Origin: Deinococcus actinosclerus
GTDB taxonomy: Bacteria; Deinococcota; Deinococci; Deinococcales; Deinococcaceae
Reading direction: 5' to 3'
DNA: 64,000 nucleotides
Assembly: GCF_001507665.1 (NCBI RefSeq)
Contig: NZ_CP013910.1
Coordinates: 1,239,501 to 1,303,500, forward strand
In this document: positions 9,360 to 26,116 of the stretch, one piece after another
Layout of the letters: each line of letters begins with the position of its first letter
Position numbering within the stretch: the first letter of the stretch is position 1
Notes under the pieces: generated by a model
Told to the model about the DNA's origin: nothing
The model's database searches: none
The model's input: only the letters and a program-made list of their open reading frames with translations
Program-made: the position numbers and the translations under genes

Positions 9360-10592
9360 CTACCCCCGCCCGCCGGCAATCCGCGCGGCGTCCGGCGTGC
9401 CCCGCAGCGCCCGCATCGCCAGCGCCCCCAGCAGCGGCCCCAGCGCCCACAGCGCGAACAGCCCCCCCCAGCCCAGGCGCGGCAGCAGCGGCGGCACCAC
9501 CGCGATCGTCACGGCGGTCAGCGTGAACCCCAGGGCCAGCTGCGCCGTCATCGCCGTCCCCACGTACGGTCCCGGCGCGATCTCACTGATGACCGTGCTG
9601 AACTGCGCGCTGTCCGCGATGATCCAGAATCCCCAGAACAGACTCAGCGCCAGCACCACGCCCGGAGCCGGATTGCCCCACAGCAGCAGCCCGGCCAGGA
9701 GCAGCGCCGCGCCGCCCGACAGCCACATGGATAGCTCCGTCAGGCGCGTGCGGCCCCAGCGGTCCCCCAGCACGCCGCCCACCCCGCAGCCCAGCGCGCC
9801 CACCCCCACCACGCCGAAGGTCGCCAGCGCCGCGCCCCGCAGCGCGTCCGGCTGACCCGCCCCGCTCAGCACCCCGCCGAAGAACAGCGCGAACCACGTC
9901 CACATGGCGTACAGCTCCCACATGTGCCCCAGGTACCCCAGGGTCGCCAGCGCCGGGCCGCGCGCCGTCAGGACCCGCCACGCCTGCGCCGGACGGAACG
10001 GCGGGGCCTTCGTCGCCAGTGGCCCCGGCGGGACCGGTAGCGCCAGCAGCCCACCCAGCGCCGCCAGCGCACTCGTCACGCCCACCACCACCCGCCAGTC
10101 CGCCCCGCCCAGCCCGTTCACCAGGTGCGGGCTGGCCGACCCCAGCGTCAGCGCGCCCACCATCACCCCCAGCGCCATTCCCCGCCCCCGCACGAAGTAG
10201 GTGCTCATGGCCCGCAGCGCCGGAGGGTACACGAGCGCCAGCGCCGCCCCCACGCCCGCCCGGGCCAGCAGCGCCCCCCACAGGCCGGGGTGCAGCAGCA
10301 GGGCCGCGTTCGCGCCCGCCGCCAGCAGCGCGCCCGCCGCGATCAACGCGCGCGGCTGCGCCCGGTCGGCGAGGTTCAGCGCGGCACTCAGGACCGCCCC
10401 CAGCACGAAGCCCAGCTGCACCGCCAGCGTCAGCCACGACCCCTGGAAGGCGTTCAGGCCCCAGCCTTCACGCAGCTGCGGCAGCGCGGCGGCCGCACTG
10501 AACCACGGGCTCATGCCGAGCACCACGCTCAGGGCCAGCAGGATCAGCGCGGCGGTCGGGGACAGGCGGGCGGCAGGGGCAGGTGAGGTCAT
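9360..10592 (-). CDS. MFS transporter
   Basis: A 410-residue polytopic membrane protein with about 12 hydrophobic segments. The conserved MFS loop between helices 2 and 3 reads LNLADRAQPRALIAAG, and its second copy is GDRWGRTRLTELSMWLSGG. A central hydrophilic loop (VPPGPLATKAPPFRPAQAWRV) separates the two six-helix halves. Drug or metabolite efflux is typical of this type, but the substrate is unknown. It sits downstream of the GAF regulator gene on the same strand, separated by 52 bp that include a hairpin, so co-transcription with it is uncertain. Confidence 0.8.
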   Translation of the reverse strand: MTSPAPAARLSPTAALILLALSVVLGMSPWFSAAAALPQLREGWGLNAFQGSWLTLAVQLGFVLGAVLSAALNLADRAQPRALIAAGALLAAGANAALLLHPGLWGALLARAGVGAALALVYPPALRAMSTYFVRGRGMALGVMVGALTLGSASPHLVNGLGGADWRVVVGVTSALAALGGLLALPVPPGPLATKAPPFRPAQAWRVLTARGPALATLGYLGHMWELYAMWTWFALFFGGVLSGAGQPDALRGAALATFGVVGVGALGCGVGGVLGDRWGRTRLTELSMWLSGGAALLLAGLLLWGNPAPGVVLALSLFWGFWIIADSAQFSTVISEIAPGPYVGTAMTAQLALGFTLTAVTIAVVPPLLPRLGWGGLFALWALGPLLGALAMRALRGTPDAARIAGGRG

Positions 10593-10616
10593 CGGGCGCC
10601 CCCCACCCTACGCGAC

Positions 10617-10634
10617 CCGGACGCCGACGTCCGG
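10617..10634 (-). terminator. hairpin after the GAF regulator gene
   Basis: CCGGACG, four bases, CGTCCGG: a perfect 7-bp stem 10 bases after the regulator stop, without a T tract. A weak or factor-dependent terminator is possible. Confidence 0.35.
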
Positions 10635-10644
10635 TCCCCGGCGG

Positions 10645-11877
10645 TCAGGGGGCCGCGTCCAGCGCCGCGCGCCGCGCCCGCGCAATCGGGCGGCGGTGGT
10701 CGCCCTCGGGCAGCAGGGCCTCCAGGGTGTCCAGGCACTCCGGGTCGTCGAAGCGCGACGCGTAGCGCCACAGCAGGTCCGGGTCGCCGCTGCGGCACAC
10801 CGCCTCCCGCAGCGCCGCGTCCAGGTACTCGCGCCAGTACGTCAGCAGCGGCGACGCCGAGTGCGGCAGCAGCGGCCCGTCGTACAGGTCGGCCGCCTCG
10901 CCCACCCGCCCGGCCAGCAGCAGCTCCTCGACGCGCTGCACGTCCAGCGTCAGCGGCACGCCCAGGCGGTACGGCCGCGACGCGATCTGCCCGCCCAGCA
11001 GCGCGCGCAGCGTGCTCACCTCGGATTTCAGGGTGCTCAGGCTGATCGGCTGGTCCCCGTACACGTGCGCGTGCAGGGCGTCCAGGCTCAGCCCGCCCGG
11101 GTTCAGGGCCAGCACGCACAGCAGTTCATGCTGCCGGGGCGTGAGGTGCAGGTGCTGCCCGCCGAAGGTCACGCGCGCCGGACCGCAGAACGCGAGGTTC
11201 AGGGCCGCCGCCGGGCTGCGCGGGCGCCCCCCGATGGCCTGCTCAATCTGCGCGGCGTAGTGCCGCGCGCTCGCCAGGCCCAGCGGCGTGCTGTGCTCCC
11301 AGGTGCTGCTGATGTCCAGCACGCCCAGCAGCGCGCCCGTACCGGTGTCGCGGATCGGACTGGAGTAACACACCCAGTCGTGCACGGTCTGCACGTAGTG
11401 CTCGGCGCTGAACACCCGCACCGGCTGGCGCGTGCGCAGCGACAGCGCCAGCGCGTTCGTGCCCACGCTGCCCTCGCCCCACTGGCCGCCCGGCACGAAA
11501 TTCACGCTGCGGGCCAGCCCGGTCATGCGTTCGCTCCCCTGCGTCCACAGCAGCGTGCCGTCCACGTCCCCCACCGCCACGATCAGGTCGGCCTCCTCGG
11601 CCAGGCGGCGCAGCTCCGGGATCAGGCCGCGCACGCCGTACTTCAGCGGGCTCTCCTGCCAGGCGTGCTGCACGTCCGCCTCGGCCTTCACGGGCGCGCT
11701 GACCCGTTCGGGCGGCACGGTCAGCGACGAGCGTGCCCACGACGCCGCGACCTCCTGCGTGACGGGCGTGTCGGCGGGCGCCGGTGGGTCCGCCGGGGCG
11801 GGCGCCGGGTGCCGGGACACGAAACGGTGCCAGGCGCGGATCAGGTGCTGCCGTTCCAGCGTCAATCTGTCGTTCAT
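10645..11877 (-). CDS. GAF-domain regulator with C-terminal winged helix, divergent from the cox-type operon
   Basis: A 410-residue cytoplasmic regulator. Residues about 80-215 form an AcoR-like GAF sensor domain (LAEEADLIVAVGDVDGTLLW ... QWGEGSVGTNALALSL ... VCYSSPIRDTGTGALLGVLD). From about residue 235 a winged helix of OmpR type follows (HLTPRQHELLCVLALNP ... STLKSEVSTLRALLGG). The NtrC-type ATPase found in AcoR is absent. It is transcribed away from the coxSLM-like operon across a 310-bp region, so control of that operon and of its own gene is the natural guess. The ligand is unknown. Confidence 0.75.
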   Translation of the reverse strand: MNDRLTLERQHLIRAWHRFVSRHPAPAPADPPAPADTPVTQEVAASWARSSLTVPPERVSAPVKAEADVQHAWQESPLKYGVRGLIPELRRLAEEADLIVAVGDVDGTLLWTQGSERMTGLARSVNFVPGGQWGEGSVGTNALALSLRTRQPVRVFSAEHYVQTVHDWVCYSSPIRDTGTGALLGVLDISSTWEHSTPLGLASARHYAAQIEQAIGGRPRSPAAALNLAFCGPARVTFGGQHLHLTPRQHELLCVLALNPGGLSLDALHAHVYGDQPISLSTLKSEVSTLRALLGGQIASRPYRLGVPLTLDVQRVEELLLAGRVGEAADLYDGPLLPHSASPLLTYWREYLDAALREAVCRSGDPDLLWRYASRFDDPECLDTLEALLPEGDHRRPIARARRAALDAAP

Positions 11878-12187
11878 GGCGCGTCCTCGTGAGGCGGCCA
11901 GCGCCGCGCGGAGTCGGGGCGGCCCACGGCGGGGCGCAGTGGGGCGGCGAACAGCGGATGATGCCCCACGCTAGCACTTCCGCTGCGCCGGGGGGAGGCG
12001 CGGCTCGGGACGCGTCTGCACACCCCGGCGGGGGAGGGGGGCGCCTGGGCGCGGGCGGGGTGGAGGGCGAGTGTGCCCCGCCACGCACCCTTTTCCAACC
12101 TTGGTGTGTTTAGATGGAGTCGGTCAGACAACTCAGCTTCCAGCCCTCTGGAACCCCTTCATTCCACCCCACCCGTGGGAGGCCCGC
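11878..12187. promoter_or_regulatory. divergent control region between the GAF regulator and coxS
   Basis: This 310-bp gap must hold both promoters. Toward coxS a possible -10 element TTAGAT lies at 12110-12115, without a good -35. A GGGAGG ribosome-binding site precedes the coxS ATG. No convincing palindrome was found. Confidence 0.35.
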
Positions 12188-12673
<486 letters not shown>

Positions 12674-12796
12674 CCTGGGCCGAGGGTCGAACGGTCACAG
12701 TGTCCAGAACCGGACTCCGCTGATCCTTTTTGACCTTCAGACGCCTGGCCCCTCAGATTCACTGCTCTTCTCCACAGCCCAGGGAGGCATCACCCC

Positions 12797-15187
<2,391 letters not shown>

Positions 15188-15193
15188 AACGTC

Positions 15194-15233
15194 GATGGGA
15201 GAAGGCTGATGAAAACCGCCAACCTTCTCCATC
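15194..15233 (+). terminator. hairpin in the coxL-coxM gap
   Basis: GATGG-G-AGAAGG pairs with CCTTCT-CCATC (11 bp with one bulged G, loop of 17). There is no T tract. It may attenuate coxM or stabilise the coxSL message. The gap also contains CCATCA repeats shared with other intergenic gaps in this window. Confidence 0.4.
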
Positions 15234-15275
15234 AACGGTCACCTTTCACCCATCACCCCCATCCCGGAGGGATAT

Positions 15276-16070
15276 ATGTATCCAGCCAGTTTCGAGTACC
15301 ACAAGGCCGAGAGTGTCGATCAGGCCCTGGCCGCGCTTGCCGAGAATCCTGACCTGAAGGTCATCGCGGGGGGGCACAGCCTGCTGCCCGCCATGAAGCT
15401 CCGGCTGGCGCAGCCGCCCGCGCTGCTGGACATCTGGGGCATCCAGGAGATGAAGGGCATCCGGCGGGACGGGGACCACTGGGTGGTCGGCGCCATGACC
15501 ACCCACGCGGACGTGCTGCGCAGCGACCTGCCGCTGTTTCCCGAGGTGGCCGGCTGGGTGGGCGACCCGATGGTGCGCAACCGCGGCACCATCGGCGGCA
15601 GCCTGGCGCACGCCGACCCCAGCGCCGACTACCCCGCCGCCGCCCTGGCCCTGGGTGTGGAATTCGTCATCCGCGGCCTCGGTGGGGAGCGCACCGTGCA
15701 CGCCGACGACATGTTCCAGGGCATGTTCGAGAGTGCCGTGCAGCCCGGCGAGCTCCTGACCCACATCCGCATTCCCGCCACCACCCAGGCGAGCGCGTAC
15801 GAGAAGTTCCGTCACCCCGCCAGCCACTACGCCGTCGTGGGCGTGGCCGTGGTGCGGCACGCGGACGGCAGCGTGCGCGCCGCGTACACCGGCGCGGCCG
15901 AGAAGGCGCACCGCCTGACGAAACTGGAGGACGCCGTGAACGGCTCGCAGGCGGTCCCCACCGGACTGGTGGACGCGGGCGACCTTCTCGGGGACCGCTT
16001 CGCCAGCGCCGAGTACCGCGCGCACCTCGTGGACGTCCTCTCGGCGCGCGCGGTCGAACGCCTCGGCTGA
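15276..16070 (+). CDS. coxM: FAD-binding medium subunit of the cox-type hydroxylase
   Basis: A 264-residue subunit that carries FAD and hands electrons to the final acceptor. Both family FAD motifs are visible: AGGHSLLP (about residues 31-38) and RNRGTIGGSLAHADP (about 105-119). It is the third gene of the operon, 88 bp after coxL, with a GGAGGG ribosome-binding site before the ATG. A 12-bp hairpin lies just after the stop. Its length is slightly below the usual 280-290 residues, and the C-terminal domain appears complete through the expected helical end. Confidence 0.9.
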   Translation: MYPASFEYHKAESVDQALAALAENPDLKVIAGGHSLLPAMKLRLAQPPALLDIWGIQEMKGIRRDGDHWVVGAMTTHADVLRSDLPLFPEVAGWVGDPMVRNRGTIGGSLAHADPSADYPAAALALGVEFVIRGLGGERTVHADDMFQGMFESAVQPGELLTHIRIPATTQASAYEKFRHPASHYAVVGVAVVRHADGSVRAAYTGAAEKAHRLTKLEDAVNGSQAVPTGLVDAGDLLGDRFASAEYRAHLVDVLSARAVERLG

Positions 16071-16080
16071 GCTCCACAGT

Positions 16081-16111
16081 GGCGCCCACTCCCGCTCGTG
16101 GAGTGGGCGCC
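16081..16111. terminator. bidirectional hairpin terminator between coxM and the DUF1345 gene
   Basis: GGCGCCCACTCC, seven bases, GGAGTGGGCGCC: a perfect 12-bp stem between two convergent genes, without a T tract on either side. Confidence 0.65.
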
Positions 16112-16125
16112 CAGCGTTCCAGCCG

Positions 16126-16782
16126 CTACTGGATCAGGCCTGCCACGCCGTTGATCGTCACCGCGATGATCACCGTCCCGAACACGAACGACAGCAGCGC
16201 GTGCCCCAGCAGCAGGCGGCGCATGGCGCGGGTATTCAGGTTCGTGTCGCTCACCTGATACGTCATGCCGATGGTGACGCTCAGGTACGCGAAATCCCAG
16301 TAGGTGGGCTCCTCCAGGTTGCCCTCCCCGTGAGGGAACAGCACGCCGCGTCCATCCCGGTAGTAGCGCCGGGCGTAGTGCAGGGTGTACTCGGTCTGCA
16401 CGAGCAGCCAGCTCGTGGCGACCGTCCCCACCGCCAGGGCCGTGAGCAGCAGCTCCCGGGTGCCCCTGGCGTCGTGCGCGTCGGACAGCAGGAACACCAC
16501 CCCGATCAGGCTCACCAGGGCGGCCGTCATGGTGATCGTCCCGGCCAGCGCCCGGCTGTCATCCTCGCGCGTGGCGAGTTCGCGCGTGCGGGCCGGCCCC
16601 GCTCGCATCATGAGCGGCCACAGCTGCGCCATGACCGACAGCGTGAAGACGTTCCAGCCCAGCAGGATCCGCGCCTCCGGCGGCCAGCCGCGGGGTGTGG
16701 CGAGACCGACCAGCAGGCCCGCCACGAGACCGATGAGCAGGCGGCGGGCAGCGTGGCGGGGACGCCGGGCGGTGGGGGTCAT
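16126..16782 (-). CDS. DUF1345 integral membrane protein
   Basis: A 218-residue protein with four to five hydrophobic helices and the DUF1345 hallmarks: LLVQTEYTLHYARRYY, YWDFAYLSVTIGMTYQVSDT and RRLLLGHALLSFVFGTVI. The FAYLSVTIGMTYQVSD stretch resembles the pore loop of two-transmembrane potassium channels, and a channel-like role has been suggested for the family; that is family inference only. The start at 16782 is supported by a TAGGCT element 6 nt upstream (leaderless type). It converges on the cox operon and is not obviously linked to it. Confidence 0.8.
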   Translation of the reverse strand: MTPTARRPRHAARRLLIGLVAGLLVGLATPRGWPPEARILLGWNVFTLSVMAQLWPLMMRAGPARTRELATREDDSRALAGTITMTAALVSLIGVVFLLSDAHDARGTRELLLTALAVGTVATSWLLVQTEYTLHYARRYYRDGRGVLFPHGEGNLEEPTYWDFAYLSVTIGMTYQVSDTNLNTRAMRRLLLGHALLSFVFGTVIIAVTINGVAGLIQ

Positions 16783-16788
16783 GCGCGG

Positions 16789-16794
16789 AGCCTA
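16789..16794 (-). promoter_or_regulatory. leaderless -10 element of the DUF1345 gene
   Basis: TAGGCT on the minus strand, ending 6 nt before the ATG at 16782. Confidence 0.5.
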
Positions 16795-16843
16795 CACCGC
16801 AGGATTGTCATCCGGCGCTCGTGAAGCGTTCATGGGCGCTGGC

Positions 16844-16849
16844 TACCGT
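16844..16849 (+). promoter_or_regulatory. leaderless -10 element of the MliC-like gene
   Basis: TACCGT, ending 7 nt before the ATG at 16857. Confidence 0.45.
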
Positions 16850-16856
16850 GGGAAGG

Positions 16857-17228
16857 ATGAAACGAGTGATCTTGGCCGCCGCTGGACTGATGCTGGGCGT
16901 GGCGAGCGCCGCGACGCCACCCGTGCAGGTGAACTACCGCGTCTACCAGTACGCCTGCACGGGCGGGCAGAACGTCAGCGTGTACTACGTGCAGTTCGGG
17001 GATCAGCCCATGTTCGCCGTACTGGACTGGAAGGGCCAGAAGTACGGGCTGGCGCAGGCCATCAGCGCCAGCGGCGCCCGCTACGCCAGCCTGAACGGCC
17101 CCGCCGGCGCGCGCGGCGGCCTGCAGTGGTGGGAGCACCAAGGTACGGCGGAACTCAGCACCTTCACCGGGAACAGCACCACCACCACGAAAACCCTGCT
17201 GACCGGTTGCAAGACCCCGACCCGCTGA
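16857..17228 (+). CDS. secreted MliC-family protein (C-type lysozyme inhibitor-like)
   Basis: A 123-residue exported protein. A signal peptide (MKRVILAAAGLMLGVASA) is followed by one MliC domain. The expected features are YACTGGQNVSVYYV, the conserved SGARYAS and the LQWWEHQGTAELSTF segment that inserts into the lysozyme active site. The final LLTGC may form a disulfide with the cysteine of YAC. Unlike E. coli MliC it lacks a lipobox. In family members it protects peptidoglycan from host-type lysozyme. The start at 16857 rather than 16821 is favoured by the signal peptide and the TACCGT element. Confidence 0.75.
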   Translation: MKRVILAAAGLMLGVASAATPPVQVNYRVYQYACTGGQNVSVYYVQFGDQPMFAVLDWKGQKYGLAQAISASGARYASLNGPAGARGGLQWWEHQGTAELSTFTGNSTTTTKTLLTGCKTPTR

Positions 17229-17245
17229 ACGGCATCACCACGGCC

Positions 17246-17273
17246 AGAGGTGCGGAGGGCGATTCGCACCTCT
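17246..17273. terminator. bidirectional hairpin terminator
   Basis: AGAGGTGCG, ten bases, CGCACCTCT: a 9-bp stem between the convergent MliC-like and C39 genes. Confidence 0.65.
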
Positions 17274-17281
17274 GAAGACCC

Positions 17282-18175
17282 TTAGTCCGCGTTGGCCTGG
17301 GCCAGCAGCGCCTCGATCTCCTTGATGCCGGGCTGCTGCGCCAAGATGCGCTGCGCGATCTCCCGGGTGCGCTCGGCCTGCCCGGTGCGGTTCCAGGCCA
17401 GCAGCGCCCCCTGACGGTACCAGTGGTACTGGAGGGGCACGCCGATCTGCACGGCCCGGTCGAAAGCCTGCGCGGCGTCCTGCGGCTGCCCGAGGGCCAG
17501 TCGCGCCTGCCCCAGGCCCCACCAGTCGAACGCGGTCGCGCCGCCCTTCCGGGTGCGGGCCTGCATCTCGTCACGCAGGCGCGTCCAGTTCGCGGCCTCG
17601 TCCCAGTCTCTGCCCAGCAGGCGCCTGACGTCCGCCTCGCGGCTGGCAGGGTAGGCGAGTAGGTACTCACCGTTGTAGTAGTTCCAGAGCGCCTCGAACT
17701 GCGCCTCGCTGTGGGTGAGTTTCGCGCCCAGCAGGGAGTCGCTGCTCGTCAGGCCCTGCGCGCTGTACCCGTACACCGTGCGGAAGTGGGCGGTGTTGTC
17801 CCCGTCCTTCAGGCGCTGCTGCACCACGACCGGGAGTTTCGCGGCGATCAGGACGCGCAGCAGCTCCGGCGTGCCCCCGTATCGGATGACGGTGCGCAGG
17901 CCCTGGCGCTCGAGGTACGCGGCGACCTCCTGCGTGCTGACCTCCACGTCGTTCGGGCCGTCCTTGAGCGCGGCGGCCGCCTGCGCCTGCGTGACCTTCC
18001 TGCCGTGGTAGCCCAGCACCACGGACGCCGTGACCGGCCCGCAGTTGTTCAGCGCCTGATTGTCGTGCCCCACGCCGCTCAGGGTGAGGCTGGCGGGGCG
18101 CGCGGTCTGCGCCTCGGACATGCATGCCCCCAGGGCCGGGGCGAGCAGCAGGGAAACCAGGGCAATCCGTTTCAT
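17282..18175 (-). CDS. C39-family papain-like lipoprotein peptidase with a C-terminal TPR region
   Basis: A 297-residue protein with a lipoprotein signal (lipobox LGAC, C18), so probably anchored outside the cytoplasmic membrane. The C39 active-site cysteine lies in NNCGPVTAS (C45). The histidine is in TAHFRTVYGY and the aspartate follows in SSDSLLG. A TPR-like C-terminal half (GLGQARLALGQPQDAAQAFD and EIAQRILAQQPGIKEIEAL) probably binds protein. Unlike bacteriocin-processing C39 domains, it is not fused to an ABC transporter. The substrate is unknown. It diverges from mfd across about 200 bp. Confidence 0.75.
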   Translation of the reverse strand: MKRIALVSLLLAPALGACMSEAQTARPASLTLSGVGHDNQALNNCGPVTASVVLGYHGRKVTQAQAAAALKDGPNDVEVSTQEVAAYLERQGLRTVIRYGGTPELLRVLIAAKLPVVVQQRLKDGDNTAHFRTVYGYSAQGLTSSDSLLGAKLTHSEAQFEALWNYYNGEYLLAYPASREADVRRLLGRDWDEAANWTRLRDEMQARTRKGGATAFDWWGLGQARLALGQPQDAAQAFDRAVQIGVPLQYHWYRQGALLAWNRTGQAERTREIAQRILAQQPGIKEIEALLAQANAD

Positions 18176-18361
18176 GTCAAGCAGTCTGACGGCCGGGTGC
18201 CCGGCCTGCCTTCAGCGCCATTGAAGCGTCCCTGACGCGATCCTTCACCGCCTTCCAACAATGCGGCCCGGCATGCAGACACGGCCCGGCCGCGCGCGGC
18301 CGGCGCCCCCCGGCCCCTTCGGTAAGTCTTTTCGCTCTCGGTCTTTTCTGGCGGGTGCGCG

Positions 18362-18367
18362 TACACT
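18362..18367 (+). promoter_or_regulatory. leaderless -10 element of mfd
   Basis: TACACT, ending 6 nt before the GTG start at 18374, with no ribosome-binding site. This placement supports the GTG start. Confidence 0.55.
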
Positions 18368-18373
18368 CTTCCG

Positions 18374-21502
<3,129 letters not shown>

Positions 21503-21507
21503 GTCGG

Positions 21508-22095
21508 AATGGGTGCGCCTGGCGGCGGGCTGCCCCACACCCCCCAGCCCCCTCCGCAAGCGGCTCATACGAGTCCCCCAGGGGGGCAGGGGGGGCTTAC
21601 GTTGCACTGGGCAAGAGTTGTTCCTGATGCGGCGGTCTTGTACTGGGCGGTGACGTTTCCGGTCTCGACACCATCCCCTGCTGCGCAGCTCTGCGAGTCC
21701 CGCCCCCTCGTAGGCCCGCGCGCTTCGCGCACGACGGCCGGTGGTGGCCTGCGGTCAGGTGATCGGCGGGACGCTTCGCGCCACTGATCGACTTTCAAAA
21801 CCGCAGCTTCTGCAAAAGCGAGAAAAGTAGAACCTTCCGGCACGCGCCAAGTTGGCTGGCCCCATTGGCGTCGTGGCAAACGAGCCCGTCGTGCGCGCAG
21901 CGCGCGGGGCGCCCGCAGCGACACCGGAGGTCTGCAACCCCATCAGGGGCCGAACCCGCCCCATGCCTGCCGACCAGCTCAGAGAAATACCTGCCGAGCG
22001 CAGCGAACGCTCCCCCTGCCCCCCTGGGGGACTCGTATGAGCCGCTTGCGGAGGGGGCTGGGGGGTGGGGCAGCCCGCCGCCAGGCGCACCCATT
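21508..22095. repeat. 588-bp element with near-identical inverted terminal arms
   Basis: The left arm (21508 to about 21595) and the right arm (22012-22095) are inverted copies of about 84 bp, differing by a 2-bp indel near the middle and little else. Nested inside, 21715-21737 and 21886-21908 are inverted to each other with 22 of 23 positions matching. The interior encodes no convincing protein and no transposase. Each arm contains short palindromes (CCGCAAGCGG, CCCCCAGGGGG). It fills the whole gap between mfd and ftsH. It may be a MITE, a REP-type pair or a large folded RNA. No target-site duplication was recognised. Confidence 0.7.
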
Positions 22096-22163
22096 TCACC
22101 TCAATTCCGGTAGACACGGCAGCCCGCCGCAGGCGCAGCCCCAAGACGTCACTGCCGAACAAC

Positions 22164-23999
<1,836 letters not shown>

Positions 24000-24004
24000 G
24001 CTGC

Positions 24005-24010
24005 ATCCTA
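24005..24010 (-). promoter_or_regulatory. leaderless -10 element of ftsH
   Basis: TAGGAT on the minus strand, ending 5 nt before the ATG at 23999. Confidence 0.5.
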
Positions 24011-24145
24011 CGCCCGCAGGGGCCCGGCATTTGGTGGAAAGAGGCACTGAAACCCGTGGGGCGCTGCCCGCACCGGCCCGGCCATGGGGGTCTGAACCCC
24101 ACGCCGGGTGAACGGCGCACTCAGCTTCCGGTCAGTTTCGCGTCA

Positions 24146-24151
24146 TAGGGT
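24146..24151 (+). promoter_or_regulatory. leaderless -10 element of the DUF4384 gene
   Basis: TAGGGT, ending 6 nt before the ATG at 24158. Confidence 0.5.
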
Positions 24152-24157
24152 GATCAC

Positions 24158-24646
<489 letters not shown>

Positions 24647-24660
24647 CCGCCGCCCCCGGG

Positions 24661-24704
24661 GTCGGTGGGAATTTCCCGCACTTTCCCTCCAAAATTCCAC
24701 CGAC
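24661..24704. terminator. bidirectional hairpin terminator
   Basis: GTCGGTGG, a bulged G and AATTT pair with AAATT and CCACCGAC (13 bp), between the convergent DUF4384 and 24775-25674 genes. Confidence 0.6.
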
Positions 24705-24774
24705 AAACGCTCCGAGTTCCCGCCTGAACGCTGGAGGCCGCCTGAACCGCAGGGGGCCTCCGGCGCGGTCTGGG

Positions 24775-25674
24775 TCAGCGGGACCGTGGCAACCGCGCGC
24801 GGCGTGGCGCACGCGTGGCGGCTGGGTTCTGCTGACCCTTCCATGCCCGTATCAGGGGGCGCAGGCTGGCGTCCGCCAGCCCGCCGGCGCGGATCAGGGC
24901 CGCCGCCATCCGCTGCCGTTCGGCGGGGTCCTGGCCCAGCAGGACGAGGGCGCGGGCCTGCGCCAGCGCGCCCAGGGTCTCGTCCGTCCGCCCGGGCAGC
25001 GTCAGCGGCGGGCTGGGCCAGGCGGGCACCGGGAAGCGCGGCGCCAGTTTCGGGCCATCCTCGGCCAGCCAGTGCCACAGGGCCGGGTCGGTCAGGACGC
25101 TGCGGGTCTGCACCCCCCGCAGTTCCGGCTGGGCGGACCAGCGCCACGCGCCGGGGCGGGCGCACCCGGCGCGCAGCAGCCCCACGGCGCTGACCCGGCG
25201 GGCCACGCAGGTCGTGCCCAGGCCCTCTCCGGCCGCCCAGCCCCGCAGGACGCGGTGCAGCTGCGCGAACGTGCCGCCGGACGCGACCACGTCCACCAGC
25301 GCCGCGCGGCGGTCCTCGCGGGTCAGCTCAGCGGGGCGCAGGCCCACACCGGCCAGCAGGGGCCGCAGGGCGAGCGCCTGCGCCGGGGTCAGTGTCGCGT
25401 TCAGCAGCGACACGTTCAGCGCCGAGACCCGCTGCGGCGCGTCCACGCCGCCCAGCAGGCCACTCAGGTACGTCCGCAGCGGGTCGGGCGAGCGGCCCAC
25501 GAACACCAGATCCCGCCCGGCGGCAGCCACCAGCACGCCAGCCAGCGCGGCCCGCAGGGCCGGCAGGTACGCGCCTGCCTCGCCCAGGTCGGGGGTCACG
25601 CCCAGCCCGTCGGGGCGGGTCACGTCCCACACCCGGGGCCCGCTCGAGCGGTGGCGGCAGACAGGACTCGTCAC
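24775..25674 (-). CDS. hypothetical protein
   Basis: I do not recognise this 299-residue protein. It starts at a GTG (GTG ACG AGT CCT) and is Ala/Arg/Gly-rich without membrane segments or a signal peptide. The most patterned stretch is DLVFVGRSPDPLRTYLSGLL near residue 50, followed by ADLTREDRRAALVDVVASGG-like segments (actual text PAELTREDRRAALVDVVASG). The alternation of beta-like and helical pieces suggests a nucleotide- or phosphoribosyl-binding alpha/beta fold, but that is only an impression. It converges on the DUF4384 gene and diverges from mazG, whose start is about 80 bp away. Confidence 0.55.
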   Translation of the reverse strand: MTSPVCRHRSSGPRVWDVTRPDGLGVTPDLGEAGAYLPALRAALAGVLVAAAGRDLVFVGRSPDPLRTYLSGLLGGVDAPQRVSALNVSLLNATLTPAQALALRPLLAGVGLRPAELTREDRRAALVDVVASGGTFAQLHRVLRGWAAGEGLGTTCVARRVSAVGLLRAGCARPGAWRWSAQPELRGVQTRSVLTDPALWHWLAEDGPKLAPRFPVPAWPSPPLTLPGRTDETLGALAQARALVLLGQDPAERQRMAAALIRAGGLADASLRPLIRAWKGQQNPAATRAPRRARLPRSR

Positions 25675-25742
25675 GCCGCCATGCTGCGCCGCGCCGGGCG
25701 CGGGCCGCATCCGCCACCCGGCGCACCCGGGGCTAGGCCGGT

Positions 25743-25748
25743 TATCCT
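25743..25748 (+). promoter_or_regulatory. leaderless -10 element of the mazG-bstA-nudix operon
   Basis: TATCCT, ending 6 nt before the ATG at 25755. Confidence 0.55.
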
Positions 25749-25754
25749 GCCCGC

Positions 25755-26116
25755 ATGAGCCTCACCTTTCAGGACGCGAGCGCGCGCGTGGACGCCTTCA
25801 TCTCCCAGTTCAAGGAGGGGTATTTCCCGCCGCTGCTGATGCTGGCCCGCCTGACCGAGGAGACCGGGGAGATCGCCCGCGTCATCGCGCATCAGAACGG
25901 CAAAACGCCCAAGGCGGGCGAGGACGCCGGGGATCTGGAGATGGAACTCGCGGACCTGCTGTTCGTGACGATCTGCATGGCGAACGAGCGCGGGCTGGAT
26001 CTGGAGCGCGGCTTCGAGCGGATGATGGCGAAGATCGAGCGGCGCGACGCGACCCGCTGGACGAAGAAGGACCAGCCGCAGGAAGTGGCGGACCGCGCGG
26101 CCGGGGAGGGCGCGCG

